From: Sphaerosporella brunnea
Taxonomy: Eukaryota; Ascomycota; Pezizomycetes; Pezizales; Pyronemataceae
NCBI GenBank assembly: GCA_008704415.1
Contig: VXIS01000487.1
Span: 1-25,567, forward strand
Direction: 5' to 3'
DNA length: 25,567 nucleotides
Shown here: piece by piece, positions 8,648 to 19,095 of the stretch
Numbering within the stretch: position 1 is the first letter of the stretch
Layout of the letters: every line of letters begins with the position of its first letter
The notes under the pieces: generated by a model
Told to the model about the DNA's origin: nothing
The model's database searches: none
The model's input: only the letters and a program-made list of their open reading frames with translations
Made by a program: the position numbers and the translations under genes

Positions 8648-9232
8648 ATGCCGAGCCCCCTACAACCCCGAGTTTTCAATCCCACCATCTTCCAACCCGT
8701 CCGCACATCCCCAATCCCACAAGCGCACACATTGTACTACCCGCACCTCTTCCTCAGTCTTCTCCATCCCCACCCCGACAAAATCGTCATCGTCACCCTC
8801 GCGGGGGCCTCCCGCAACCCCAGCACGCGGGCCTCACAAGCCTCTCTCGCCATTTCCTTCGGTCCCGATTCCCCATTAAACCAGACCGCCGTGGTACCTC
8901 CCGAACATTACCTGCAGACAACACAATTTGCGGAGATTTGCGCGGCGAGAAGAGTTATGGACTGGTTTCAGCATCATAGTTGGAAGGACTTTAAGGGGAT
9001 TGTTGTTGTCACTGACTCCGAGTATCTTTTTACGGCTATGACGGAGTGGATTTTTTACGCGGAGCGGAGGGGCGGACTGCCGGCCGTCGAGGGCACTTAT
9101 GAGTGGCATTTGCAGGAGTTACATACGGAGATTGTGGCCGCTGAGGCGATGTTGCCGCTTGGAGTGAGGTTTTGGAAGGTTAGGAGGGAGGATAATGCGG
9201 AGGCGGTGAGACTGGCGGAATCGGTGCTGTGA
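8648..9232 (+). CDS. RNase H-fold protein, copy B, first catalytic Asp missing (194 aa)
   Basis: Intronless, 194 aa, and a clear paralogue of the 3551-4144 gene. Shared features are MPxxxxPRVFxP at the start, HPDKIVIVTLAGAS (equivalent to CPDKITIVAIGGAF), FGP, an Ala-Glu helix (QFAEICAARRVMDWF, E96) and FKGIVVVTDSEYLFTAMT (D123). LPLGVRFWKVRREDNAEA (D182) and the terminal SVL are also shared. The strand-1 Asp expected in RNase HI is Ala52 here and Gly52 in copy A, so the loss is common to both while the replacement differs. The E-D-D remainder is kept. N-terminal residues 1-55 align without gaps. The two copies face the same way, about 5 kb apart, on either side of three unrelated genes. Function is unknown; it may bind nucleic acid without cutting it. 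Confidence 0.8.
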   Translation: MPSPLQPRVFNPTIFQPVRTSPIPQAHTLYYPHLFLSLLHPHPDKIVIVTLAGASRNPSTRASQASLAISFGPDSPLNQTAVVPPEHYLQTTQFAEICAARRVMDWFQHHSWKDFKGIVVVTDSEYLFTAMTEWIFYAERRGGLPAVEGTYEWHLQELHTEIVAAEAMLPLGVRFWKVRREDNAEAVRLAESVL

Positions 9233-9332
9233 GGGAGGATTTTTGGGCTTTGAGAACTTCTACCATGCCTGACTATTAGGCAATCGGGGCTTTTTTGGAT
9301 ATGGAGACTCTGATGCTTGGAAAAAGCTGATG

Positions 9333-9372
9333 TGCGATGATGCGGATTGCATCGATAGGAGAGTGTTGAAGC
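9333..9372 (+). repeat. 3' flank block shared with RNase H-like copy A
   Basis: TGCGATGATGCGGAT, then TGCATCGATAGGA and a tail ending TTGAAGC, co-linear with 4163-4212. It starts about 100 bp after the stop of copy B. Confidence 0.5.
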
Positions 9373-9550
9373 GAGTGCTGATCTGTGTTGCCGTTGCTCA
9401 GGGTTCAATGAAAATGTTTGCAGCCGCATGTCGGCTTCTTCTGTTCCCACTTTCTTTCCGCGCGCGTCGCACGTCAACTCATCTTTATGGATGCACACAG
9501 CTACACCGGTATATTGTGCACTGTCATTCTCATCAATGCTGACGCAGTTC

Positions 9551-9558
9551 TATATAAG
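9551..9558 (+). promoter_or_regulatory. TATA box candidate for the GTO-type gene
   Basis: TATATAAG lies 175 bp upstream of the first ATG (9726) and 280 bp upstream of the second (9831). TGACGCA precedes it by about 10 bp and resembles an AP-1/CRE half-site. Stress-inducible control would fit the enzyme family but is inferred. Confidence 0.4.
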
Positions 9559-9725
9559 CACGGAGTTGCAGGGGTAAGATCATCCGACGGGATGGCGCTG
9601 CAGTGAGAAACGTGCCGAAGGCCGACAAGACGAGCGGCGTGAACCTACAGGTTTACCAATCAGATTTATAAGCTGCCCGTGCTTTCCCCGCAAAACCTAC
9701 TTCCCTTAAGAAGCTCTATATATCA

Positions 9726-10903
9726 ATGCTCCTTCTCCGTAGGACTCCAATCCGTGGTGTCTCAACCTCAATCTCGACCTTCAGATCAATCAAACAGCAC
9801 AATTTCAGAGGCCTTTCATCAACTAGAAACATGTCTACACGTAAAATCACCGACTGGGTGCCCAAAGATTCCAAAACCGGCGAGTTCAACCGCCAAACCT
9901 CGTCCTTCCGCAATTTTGTGTCCCGAGAGCCCGGGGCCATCTTCGCTCCCGAGCGTGGCCGTTATGTACGGACAACAGTCCTGCATTCTCCGTATTTCCC
10001 CAACTGACTTGTCTTCCAGCACCTCTATGTCTCTTATGCTTGTCCTTGGGCGCACCGTACTTTGATCGTGCGCAAGCTCAAAGGTCTCGAAGACATCATT
10101 CCCGTCTCGGTGGTGCACTGGCACATGGGCGAGCAAGGGTGGCGGTTCGGCACCGACGGGGAACCGGAGATTGAGCAGGCTCCCGAGCCAGTTGTTGGCG
10201 CGCGCTTCCTCAAAGACCTCTACCTCACCGCGAAGCCGGACTATGACGGACGTTACACGGTGCCCACGCTGTGGGACAAGAAGCTGAGCACCATCTGCTC
10301 CAACGAGAGCTCGGAGATCATCCGATTTTTTTACACCGAGTTCGATGATCTCCTCCCGGAGGAGAAGCGGGGGAACCCCTACTACCCCGAGGAGCTTCGG
10401 CCGAAGATCGATGAATTCAACGAGTGGGTCTACGACACCGTCAACAACGGCGTGTATAAGAGCGGCTTTGCCACTACGCAGGAAGCCTACGAACGCAACG
10501 TGGCGGTGCTGTTCAAGAGTCTTGACCGGATCGAGGAAATCCTTAAGAACTCCTCCGGGCCTTATGTCCTCGGAGATAAGCTGACCGAGGCCGATATTCG
10601 GCTTTACCCCACGATTGTCCGATTCGATCCCGTGTACGTGCAACACTTTAAGACGAATCTGAAAATGATAAGGCATGACTACCCCCACATCGAGAAGTGG
10701 CTCAGGCATCTGTATTGGGACATCCCCGCGTTTAAGGATACCACGAACTTCGAACACATCAAGAAGGTGAGTACAGCCTTCCAGGCGAGGTACTGGGCGC
10801 TGACGGAAGTATGCAGCACTACACTAAGAGCCATCCTCAGATTAACCCCAAGGGCATCACGCCGCTCGGGCCGGTACCTGATATCAAACCGAAGGGTGAG
10901 TAG
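9726..10903 (+). CDS. ECM4: Glutathionyl-hydroquinone reductase / omega-like GST (ECM4/GTO family)
   Basis: Three exons: 9726-9965, 10020-10766 and 10817-10903. The introns are 54 and 50 nt (donors GTACGG and GTGAGT; branch CTGAC in the first). From the first ATG the protein is 357 aa. The join gives [19 protein letters not shown] with the catalytic Cys of CPWAHR at residue 88. Other family signatures are [25 protein letters not shown] and the glutathione-site [11 protein letters not shown]. The C-terminal helical domain has [22 protein letters not shown], and the last exon gives [19 protein letters not shown]. Family enzymes reduce glutathionyl-hydroquinones and dehydroascorbate-type substrates through a Cys mechanism (established). 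Met1-35 is Arg/Ser/Thr-rich without acidic residues, like a mitochondrial presequence. A second ATG at 9831 ([11 protein letters not shown]) would give a 322-aa cytosolic form. Confidence 0.93.
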
Positions 10904-11786
10904 ATATGGTCAGCGATGCGGGGCGTCGGGGAGCGACAATGGCTTTTCCTTGCGTATACCTTGAGCTGTATGTACGAGTAGATACCCTTACGATGCACTG
11001 AGTGACGGATAATGATTGTTTCAACCGCGTGACATTCCGTGTGGGAGCCATCTCTGATTGGAACCTCATCTGTTTTATCTCGACCTCTCCGTGCTACATG
11101 CAGAATACCTGTCAAGCACATGGGGAATGATCCGACGGTTCCCCACAAACAGACCCACATGCCTGAACTCTGCGCCCACCCCGCAGCACTAAATCAACCC
11201 CTACAGCCGATCATCATGAGGAGAGGAAACTAACCGCGTGACAGCCGAAACCGATTGAAAGCGTGGTGGAGATGATATGAACGAGTAATTAATGATACGT
11301 ACTCGTATGTGTTGAGCAGAAGACCATTCGAAGCTCCCGTCGGAAGATATATAGAATACATGACTGCAGGCAGCGGATCGTTCCGATATTGCGGGAGTGA
11401 AACGCATATCTAAAGTGATCTGTCGCATTTCAAGATAGTGATCGGTGTGTTGTCACCATCATGCTTTGTTATCAGATCGCCATTTGAACAAGCGACTTTC
11501 CTTCCCCCAACTCACCTTCAAGATCACGAAGTTGAAGCCAGCTTTCTACCTGTACTAGAATTGAGTCGGAAACGGTCCCTCCAACTTGTCACACGTGAAG
11601 CTGGCGGTTGGTTACCGAGGTCTCTTCTTCGCCTGACAACACGACCTCTTCCCTGACTGACAGCTCACCTCCAACCACCTCAAACATTCTTCAACACCTC
11701 GAACAACTGTTTCGCTTCACGACATTGCTTCACGACCCCACCATTACCAGCTTCTGCATCTTTTATCAATTTCTTTCATCGCTAAA
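10904..11786. other. Intergenic region: Lon promoter
   Basis: No gene is supported. The last 250 bp before the Lon ATG are pyrimidine-rich, as is usual for fungal promoters and leaders. CACGTG is at 11592-11597. No TATA box is evident near the expected transcription start. Confidence 0.55.
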
Positions 11787-14700
11787 ATGGTCGCCGTCAA
11801 GCCGAGCACACTACCCCTTATCGCGCTTCCCTACGGCACCGTTCTTCTGCCTGGTGTTGTCCGTAAGTCTTGTCCCGCCCCCGCCGCATTGATGTTTATG
11901 ATTCCGCACGGACATATCGAGAGCCGCGGTAGTTAACTCTCGCAATTGGCAGTTCGAATCTACATATCCGACCGACGCGACATCACCTCGCTCCTCAACA
12001 AGCTCTCCAACAACTCGTCAACGCTCGATGCCACTAACGTAGCTATCGGTCTAATTCCTCTGCGACCACCAACCGAAGACTCCACGCGCGTAATTCACGA
12101 AGAAGGCGACGAATACGAGAAGGACTCCTCATCTCGCGGCACATTTTCCACGAAATCGTTATCACAGTCCGCTCTAAACGTCGATCCTTCTTCGGCGACG
12201 GTCGATGAGCTCTTCACACACGGCGCTGTAGCACGGATCGTGGGAATCGAGGGCAGCTCGCAACCCGATCATGCCGTTGGGGACGCCTCCAAGTCTGGCG
12301 ATGGCTTGGCGCTTGTGGTCGAGGGCGTGAGTCGGTTCGCCGTCAAGCAGTTTCGGCAGCGCACGCCGTGGATTGAGGCCGACGTTGAGCACTTCGTGGA
12401 CGAGGCCATTGCGCCGCACGATGAGCACACGATAGAGCAGTTTTTGCAGTTGAAGGCGCTGTCGAGGGAACTTGTCTCACTGTTGCGCTCAAGTAATGGC
12501 CGTGGCGGTATCGGGTTGCCGCCATTGATGGCAAGAAGGCTGGAAATTCTGATCGCTAGAAAGGACGTGCATGATGCTGGTTCCCTCGCGGACTTCATGG
12601 TTTCGGCTGCCGAAACGACATTCCTGGAGCGGTTGGAGTTTTTGGCGGCTGTCACTGTGCCCTTGAGGCTTGAGAAGGCTGTCCTCATTTTGACTCGGCA
12701 AGTCGAGCTGATCAAGTCCGCGGTGCAGAGGAGGAATAGCCAAAACTCGCCGGTTCCTGCTCTTGTTGTTGTGGATCGAAGAAATGGGCCGGGAGCTAGA
12801 GCGCGGGGAAGACGCGGAATCTCTTCCGGTATGGGTGCGGAGGACGAAGACGTGGACGAAGACGAGATTGAAGAATTGGTGAAAACTCTGAAGAACGCTG
12901 AACTGAGTCCTGAAGCAGACAGGGTAGCGAAGAGGGAGTTGCAGCGCTTAAAGCGGATGAGCCCGGTACAAGCGGAGTATGGCGTTTGCCGGACGTATCT
13001 GGAGACACTAGCTGAGGTGAGTCGAGTCATATCTTGTGACAGATTATTGAATCACAGTATATCACCCGGTATACCCACGGACTGACAGAGCCCCAGATTC
13101 CGTGGACGAAAATGACGGAAGAAAACCTTGGCATTACTACGTTGGCCCGCGCCAGAAAGCAACTCAATGACGACCACTACGGTTTGGAGAAAATCAAGAA
13201 GCGTCTGCTAGAATATCTGGCTGTTCTCCGCTTGAAGCAGCAACTTGAGCGAGAGAGAGAAGCCGCTGAAAAGAACACCGAAACTGAGGGCAAAGAACTC
13301 GTCAAGGCAAGCGACGTCAAGGCAGGAAATGCCTTTGATTCTGTTCCAGCAGATCGGTCAAAGAAGCGCATCGTTGACAAGTCACCGATCCTTCTTCTCG
13401 TCGGCCCGCCAGGAACAGGAAAGACCAGTTTAGCCAAGTCAGTTGCCACAGCGTTGGGCAGGAAATTCCATCGAATTTCGCTTGGAGGTGTGCGAGATGA
13501 GGCCGAAATCCGAGGACACAGACGGACATATGTGGCTGCCATGCCTGGTGTAATTGTAAATGCGCTCAAGAAGGTCGGAGTAGCGAATCCGGTTATCCTG
13601 CTCGGTGAGTGCACTCCTTTGCCGTTTTCCCCTTTGTGTGCGTGAGACGCGGCATGGCGATGAGATGTGCTATGCAGCCCCCAAATTCGGCAGATGATTC
13701 TTCCGGGGTGGAAGCGAATCGCGATTAAGTATCGCAAGCCACTGTCTCATAATCCAGCCTCGCGCATTTGACACGCATGCGTAGCTCGGCATGGCCGGGG
13801 ATTTTTCGTTGGGTCCCAACTAAAGTGCCCTGAATCACAGACGAAATAGATAAGGTCGGAGGTGCGAATTTCCATGGAGATCCAAGCGCTGCGATGCTCG
13901 AGGTGTTAGACCCGGAGCAGAACTGGAGCTTTACAGATCATTACATTAACATACCCATCGATCTGTCTAAAGTGGTAAGTTACCTATCATTCATTTCCAT
14001 CCGATTTCTCCGATGCTTCATCCCTACACCTTGCTTCCGCCCCCCGCACTTTCTTTTTTTTTTCCCCCGGCAATCTCCCCGCCGCACGCCGTCTGTGAAC
14101 GAAGGGTCCCGGATTTTGCGGCTTTTGCTGCAACCTCGGTTGCACGCGGCCTGAAAAGCTTCCGTCCTCGTTCCGCGACTCGAGGCGGTGTCACTCAAGA
14201 TCATCGCGTTGAGTCCATCCGCAATACCGGCGGTGAAGTCCGGATAAACTAGTGGGGAGGGCGACGTGCATTTTCCTTGCGCAATTCCTGCTTAGCGACA
14301 CGCACTTTCGGGAAATTAAACAACTGCCGTTGGAACGTCGCTTGTGTTTCGTTTGATGTTTCCCGTTATGGTCAAGGGGCGTTTTTGGTGTCAATGGCTA
14401 ATTGGGTGATAGCTCTTTATCGCCACAGCCAACTCGTTGGACACGATACCGCCGCCGTTGCTGGATCGCATGGAGACGATCCAGCTGAGCGGTTATACTT
14501 CGGTGGAGAAAAAGCACATCGCATCGCAGTATCTAATTCCTAAGCAGCTGAAGTCGAACGGTCTTAGCCAGGACCTTGTAGACTTACCAGAGGAGGCGAT
14601 CTACAAGATTATCACGTCATACACGCGGGAATCTGGTGTGCGAAATCTCGAGAGAGAAGTCGGTAGCGTATGTCGTGCAAAAGCCGTGGAGTTTTCCGAA

Positions 14701-15679
14701 GCCAAGGACAGAAATGACCTGGCATCATACAAACCTCGGGTGGAGGTTGCCGATTTGGAAAACATTCTTGGAATCGAGAAGTTCGACCACGAGCTTGCGG
14801 AGCGAAGCAACCAGCCCGGAGTAGTCACCGGGCTCGTAGCATTCAGCGTTGGAGGAACAGGAGCGATTCTATTCATTGAGACCTCGTTCATGCCTGGTAA
14901 CGGGAAGCTGCAACTGACAGGAAAACTCGGCGACGTCATCAAGGGTGTGTGTGTTTTCGTCTGGCTCGGTTTCTTTTGTGCTGCGCTTTTCGCGGATGGA
15001 TGCATGGCTGACAGCGGCTTGTTCGCGTGCAACAGAGAGCGTTGAGGTCGCGTTGACCTGGGTACGTGCTCATGCATATGTCCTCGGTCTCACCCACCAC
15101 CCAGACGAGGATCTGGTGAAGAACAAGAACGTGCACGTGCACTGTCCCGCGGGTGCAGTTCCAAAAGTAAGTCAGTGGCGCGTGTAATCCAGCGAAAAAA
15201 TCTCCCCTCCCGTTTTCCCGCATGCAGTCGTAACCACGCATTTTATGTTGTGTACTGACGCGCGTCTGTCGTTGTATCAGGATGGCCCAAGCGCTGGAAT
15301 GGCGTTCACGCTAGCACTGATCTCGCTATTTTCAGAGCGCCGGGTCGCACCGACTTTGGCTATGACCGGCGAGATGAGCTTGCGCGGGAAGGTCACTGCT
15401 GTCGGTACGTGCTTGTTCCTTCTATTTCTGTCTTGTTGTCTGTGCTAACTTACTCGTGTAGGTGGTATCAAGGAGAAATTGATTGGCGCGCTTACGGCGG
15501 GAGTTAAGACTGTGCTTCTCCCCACGCATAACAAGAAGGACGTCAAGGAACTCCCGCAGGAAGTTAAGGACGGCCTCGAGATACTGTACGTCCGCAACAT
15601 CTGGGAGGCGCTGAAGTATGTCTGGCCCGAATGGACGATTGGAGAGCAGAATGTGGGAATGCTGGAGAGCAGGTTGTAG
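11787..15679 (+). CDS. pln: Peroxisomal Lon protease homologue (LonP2/Pln), 928 aa
   Basis: Eight exons: 11787-11862, 11953-13016, 13097-13604, 13841-13974, 14413-14944, 15036-15166, 15281-15404 and 15462-15679. The exon sum is 2787 nt with every junction in frame. The N-terminal LAN domain begins [16 protein letters not shown] and continues [15 protein letters not shown]. The AAA+ module has Walker A GPPGTGKT (483-490), Walker B VILLDEIDK (D550, E551) and sensor-region [19 protein letters not shown]. The protease domain has DGPSAGMA with Ser819 and GGIKEK with Lys862, the same 43-residue spacing as in E. coli Lon (S679/K722). It ends ESRL, a PTS1 tripeptide (SRL), and there is no mitochondrial presequence. 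This argues for the peroxisomal, not the mitochondrial, paralogue. The family degrades misfolded or oxidised matrix proteins. Introns 3 (236 nt) and 4 (438 nt) are much longer than the rest. An acidic insert lies near residues 325-345. Confidence 0.95.
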
Positions 15680-15727
15680 GTGTAGTGGGGATTCCACTTG
15701 GGACTTTGAGAGAGTTTTTTTTCTTTC

Positions 15728-15745
15728 TTTTTTTTTTTTTTTTTT
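15728..15745 (+). repeat. T18 tract in Lon 3' region
   Basis: Uninterrupted T18 starting 49 bp after the Lon stop, followed by AT-rich sequence. This is a likely part of the 3' UTR or polyadenylation region. Confidence 0.85.
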
Positions 15746-16106
15746 GCTGCAAATTGTACCATCATTTACTTCTTTTTGACTACTATATTGACCTTTTATA
15801 TATCATGCGAGTTATCTTTTGGAGAGAATGATGAGTTTATCTTTCTTCAGCAGTTATATCTATTTTGCAAATTAACAATTTTACTTAGTGCCTACTTGCT
15901 GCTCCGCGCTCGGCCACGGATATATAAATATACTTTTGGATTTCGCTTTCGATTCAGACCCCTCCCAGGCGGCGGCGGTCGGATTCACAAAATCCAGGGT
16001 CCCGGCATTCAGTGCCCTTTCTTCTTCTCCCTTCATGATCAGCTCTCCTCCCCCCCTCCACCGCAACGGTTTACTAATCCCCACCCGCAAGAGCCATGGC
16101 AATATG

Positions 16107-16121
16107 TATATATATATATAT
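16107..16121. repeat. (TA)n microsatellite
   Basis: Fifteen bases of alternating TA within a longer AT-rich word. Confidence 0.8.
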
Positions 16122-16284
16122 CATACGGGCTAGGCCAAGAAGGGACTTTTTGCCAAGGCAGCCAGGGGCCGGGGGCGGATAAATCTCCCGGCCGGACCCA
16201 CAATTTGCGAGCCAGGCCCGTGAGAGAGGGATTTGGGGGGGGATAAGAATAGCAGTTGTATAGATTGCGGCAGGCAGGTCGGGA

Positions 16285-16302
16285 GGCGGCGGCGGCGGCG
16301 GC
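16285..16302 (+). repeat. (GGC)6 microsatellite
   Basis: Six GGC units followed by GCGCGCGG; it lies in non-coding sequence. Confidence 0.85.
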
Positions 16303-16381
16303 GCGCGGCGTTGTAGGTACTAGTACATACTCTACATACAAGGATACCTGTATGTACAATGTATATATAGCAAAAGCCCCC

Positions 16382-16402
16382 GGGGGGAGGGGCGGGGGGG
16401 GG
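16382..16402 (+). repeat. G-run cluster, possible G-quadruplex
   Basis: Three G-runs (six, four and nine Gs) separated by single A and C. The long run can supply a fourth G-tract. Confidence 0.55.
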
Positions 16403-16450
16403 CCGCAAGAAATATGGTAATTTCTGCTATGTGTACAATACTTAAGATAA

Positions 16451-16475
16451 GGGGGGAGGGGGAGGGGGGAGGGGG
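16451..16475 (+). repeat. Canonical G-quadruplex motif
   Basis: Four G-runs of six, five, six and five Gs, each separated by one A. Single-nucleotide loops are the most stable class of predicted intramolecular quadruplex. Folding in vivo is untested. Confidence 0.7.
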
Positions 16476-16562
16476 ACATTGTATTCTGTGATACCTAGAT
16501 ATGATTTTATAGCAAAGTAGCTTGTGACTGCGCACGGCTGGCTACCTGGCTAAGGAACGATT

Positions 16563-16612
16563 GATTTTTTTTGATTTTTTTATTTTTGTTTTTGTTTTTT
16601 TGTTTTTTGTTT
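16563..16612 (+). repeat. T-rich tract with regularly spaced single G/A
   Basis: About 50 bases of T5-T8 runs interrupted by single G or GA. A similar T-run stretch follows at 16681-16698. The complementary A-rich pattern appears at 16833-16877, followed by AAAGC repeats to about 16898. Confidence 0.75.
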
Positions 16613-17352
16613 TCCCCAGGTTAGAGCGGCTGCGGCTGTTGGCTGGCCGGCCGGCTGGTCTCGAGCGATGGATTAGTTCTTTTATTTTTTTATTTTTTGC
16701 TGGCTGGCCGGTGTTGCTAAGACCTTTGGTAACGAGTTGATCCAGAATGTACGCCAAACCAACCCACCCAGGCCCATTGACCAGTTACTTAGTTAGCAAG
16801 AACTAGCTGTAGCTAGGCTGAGACCGGGGGGGGGAAAAAAAAGCAAAGAAAAAAACAACAAAAAAAAAACGAAAAACAAAGCAAAGCAAAGCAAAGCATC
16901 GCCCCGCTCCTGTCAAACCAAGCCTTGGTTGGCTGAAAATTCCGGCGGCGGCGGCGGCCACGGGTATCTTAGGTATCTACATATATCTACCCGAGAAGGT
17001 TAGGTTGGTCCATGGCGCTGGACCATGGCCACCGTCTTATCCGCGGGACCGTAAGGAAGATCAAATTGGCTAATTCATGCATGTAGGTAGTAGAACTAAT
17101 GGTGGATGGGGCCCGTATGTATGTAAATAATATGCAAGTACAAAGCTAAGCAGCCAAGAGACGTATTGGTATACCACAACTGCAGGAGCAGCTAGTTAGG
17201 CGGGAACGTAGAAAAAAAAAAAAAAGGAAGGAAAAATCCTCCGAGCCATCCAACTGCAGGTTCTCGTGGTGGGAAATAACAATGGCAACACCTTCACAGC
17301 TCAGCAGCGTGCATTGCATATTGGACACAGGTTCAGATGTGATACAGCGGTA

Positions 17353-17375
17353 GTGGTGGTGGTGGTGGTGGTGGT
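17353..17375 (+). repeat. (GGT)n microsatellite
   Basis: Seven or more GGT units. It resembles the GTGGTC-type repeat at 18557-18590. Confidence 0.85.
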
Positions 17376-18556
17376 TTAGCTAGCCACTAGGCTATAGGGA
17401 AGGAGTGACAAATTCTTCAGCAGAGGAATGGATGATTGATCTGCATATGATCACCTTCCAAGTAGGTCCCCGGTGATATATCTGCCCTGGTGATGGTGGT
17501 GGCGGTCGTCATCCTTGCTTGCTGCTGCTTCTTTCCACGTCTAAACGAGAGGTTGCGGTGTCAATGCGACACCTCAGAGAAGAAACCGGAGGAGGAGGAG
17601 GGTAGCCAGCGTGTTGGGTGGAAGCTTCAGGCTCTCCCGTCGTTGTACAGGCCGCGCAAGGATCATCGTTTGGAGCAGGAATAATTCCCGATGGGAGGGC
17701 TGGCGCTGGTTGGTGATGGTGGTGCTTGCTGACATGGGACAGAAGAAGGATGACGCCTCATTGTTCTGCGCCTGGAGCGGGGGGGCTGGCCATTGTTTGC
17801 TGGCTGGCCGGCTGGCTTCTTCTTGCTGGCACTCCTCACGATCACGGCATGGGGACGGAAAAAAAAAAAAGCCATCTTTTGATTCTGAAGCCGACTGCTT
17901 CTGCTGCTGCTGCTGCTTTTGCAATCATTCTCACGCCCGCTGATTCGTGGTCTGCAAGTCTTTTCCGGCTGCCCTGGTTTCAGTAGGTGGCCAGAGGAGA
18001 GTGGGGGGCAGGCTGGATTCTCACCACCGCCGGCTGCTGGGAAAGGGGGTTTCGACACGAAGCCGTTGGTTGCAGCAGCGCATGGCGGCGACGACGATGT
18101 GGCAATCGTGCCCAGAAATTCCGTCGGAGCTGGTCGGACTCTTCGTCTCATCTTGCCCATTCATTGTGTTTGCTGCTGCCTGTCTGCGTCTGGCAATGCT
18201 GTTGCTGCTGCTGTTGCTGCATACTGCTTCCAAAAAAACTGCACTACCTACCGGCCAGCTGATCAGTATGCGGTGCCACAAGGGCGTTGACCATCCTCAC
18301 ACTGCACTGTCCTGATTGACTGGTTTTGTTGATGCCCGCTGCTGATGTAGAGCCGTGGCGTTCGTTACGAGCTAGCTGTTCCAACCGGTATGTATACGTA
18401 GAGTTTGAAACACCTACTCTTCGTGGCTAGCCAGACGCTTAAGGCAGCAGGTGATCGCCGTGGAGTATACGCACCCGAATTATTTCACATGGGATACTGA
18501 AAACTCCCGTCTCCACGGATCCATCCATTGTCATTTCAAGCGTGGTTGGATTTCAA

Positions 18557-18590
18557 CGTCGTCGTGGTCGTAGTCGTGGTCGTCGTGGTC
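18557..18590 (+). repeat. Degenerate GTCGTGGTC repeat
   Basis: GTCGTGGTC recurs three times with GTA and CGTC interruptions, and is followed directly by a C-run. Confidence 0.75.
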
Positions 18591-19062
18591 CCCCCCCCGG
18601 GCATTCAATCACGATATCACTGGTCGCGGAATAGCACGGGATCGCGGTAGTTAAAGCTGCATCAACCCGCTCCGGTCCCATCATCATATGCAGATGTATC
18701 GCCCACAAATCTTCACGACCACATATCCACATGCAGAGCATGTGAGAGCTCCCTCTGCCTTTTCCCCCCAACAGGTTCTCCCCCAGTATGGAGTATGGCT
18801 GCTGTCCAGAGCCCCCCACGGGTTCTGTGGTGGCCATTTTTATCACCAATTGGAAGCAGTGGGGAGAGCATGCTCAGCTGGTTCTAGAGTACAGAACGAA
18901 CCAACAAATGCAGGCAGAACCCCATCACTTTCCCGACGCCGCGGTGCGGCCCCTCCCGCAAACTCACCGAACTGCAACGGGCGATGTTTCCATGGAATTG
19001 GAGGGAGGAGGGTGGGTGGAAGGGTTTGTATTGTACTGTCCTTTCTTTTTCTTCCTCGGCGG

Positions 19063-19066
<4 letters not shown>

Positions 19067-19095
<29 letters not shown>
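19067..19095 (+). repeat. T29 homopolymer
   Basis: Uninterrupted T29 followed by further T-rich sequence. True length is uncertain because such runs are error-prone in sequencing. Confidence 0.85.

Larger units (their letters stand above)
9233..9725. other. Intergenic region: GTO-type gene promoter
   Basis: No gene is supported. Apart from the shared block at 9333-9372 it contains the TATA-like element listed separately and a TGACGCA word just upstream of it. Confidence 0.55.

Noticed and set aside
8482..8979. 165-codon plus-strand frame
   Set aside because: It overlaps copy B in another frame. The copy B frame has paralogue support.
9819..10757. 312-codon minus-strand frame
   Set aside because: It is antisense to the GTO-type exon 2 and is a by-product of GC-rich codons.
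12269..13030. 253-codon minus-strand frame
   Set aside because: It is antisense to Lon exon 2 and Ser/Thr-rich, with no domain.
17490..18315. Several overlapping 90-165-codon frames on both strands
   Set aside because: All are driven by CTG/CAG, GGT and A-run repeats, and none dominates in codon preference.
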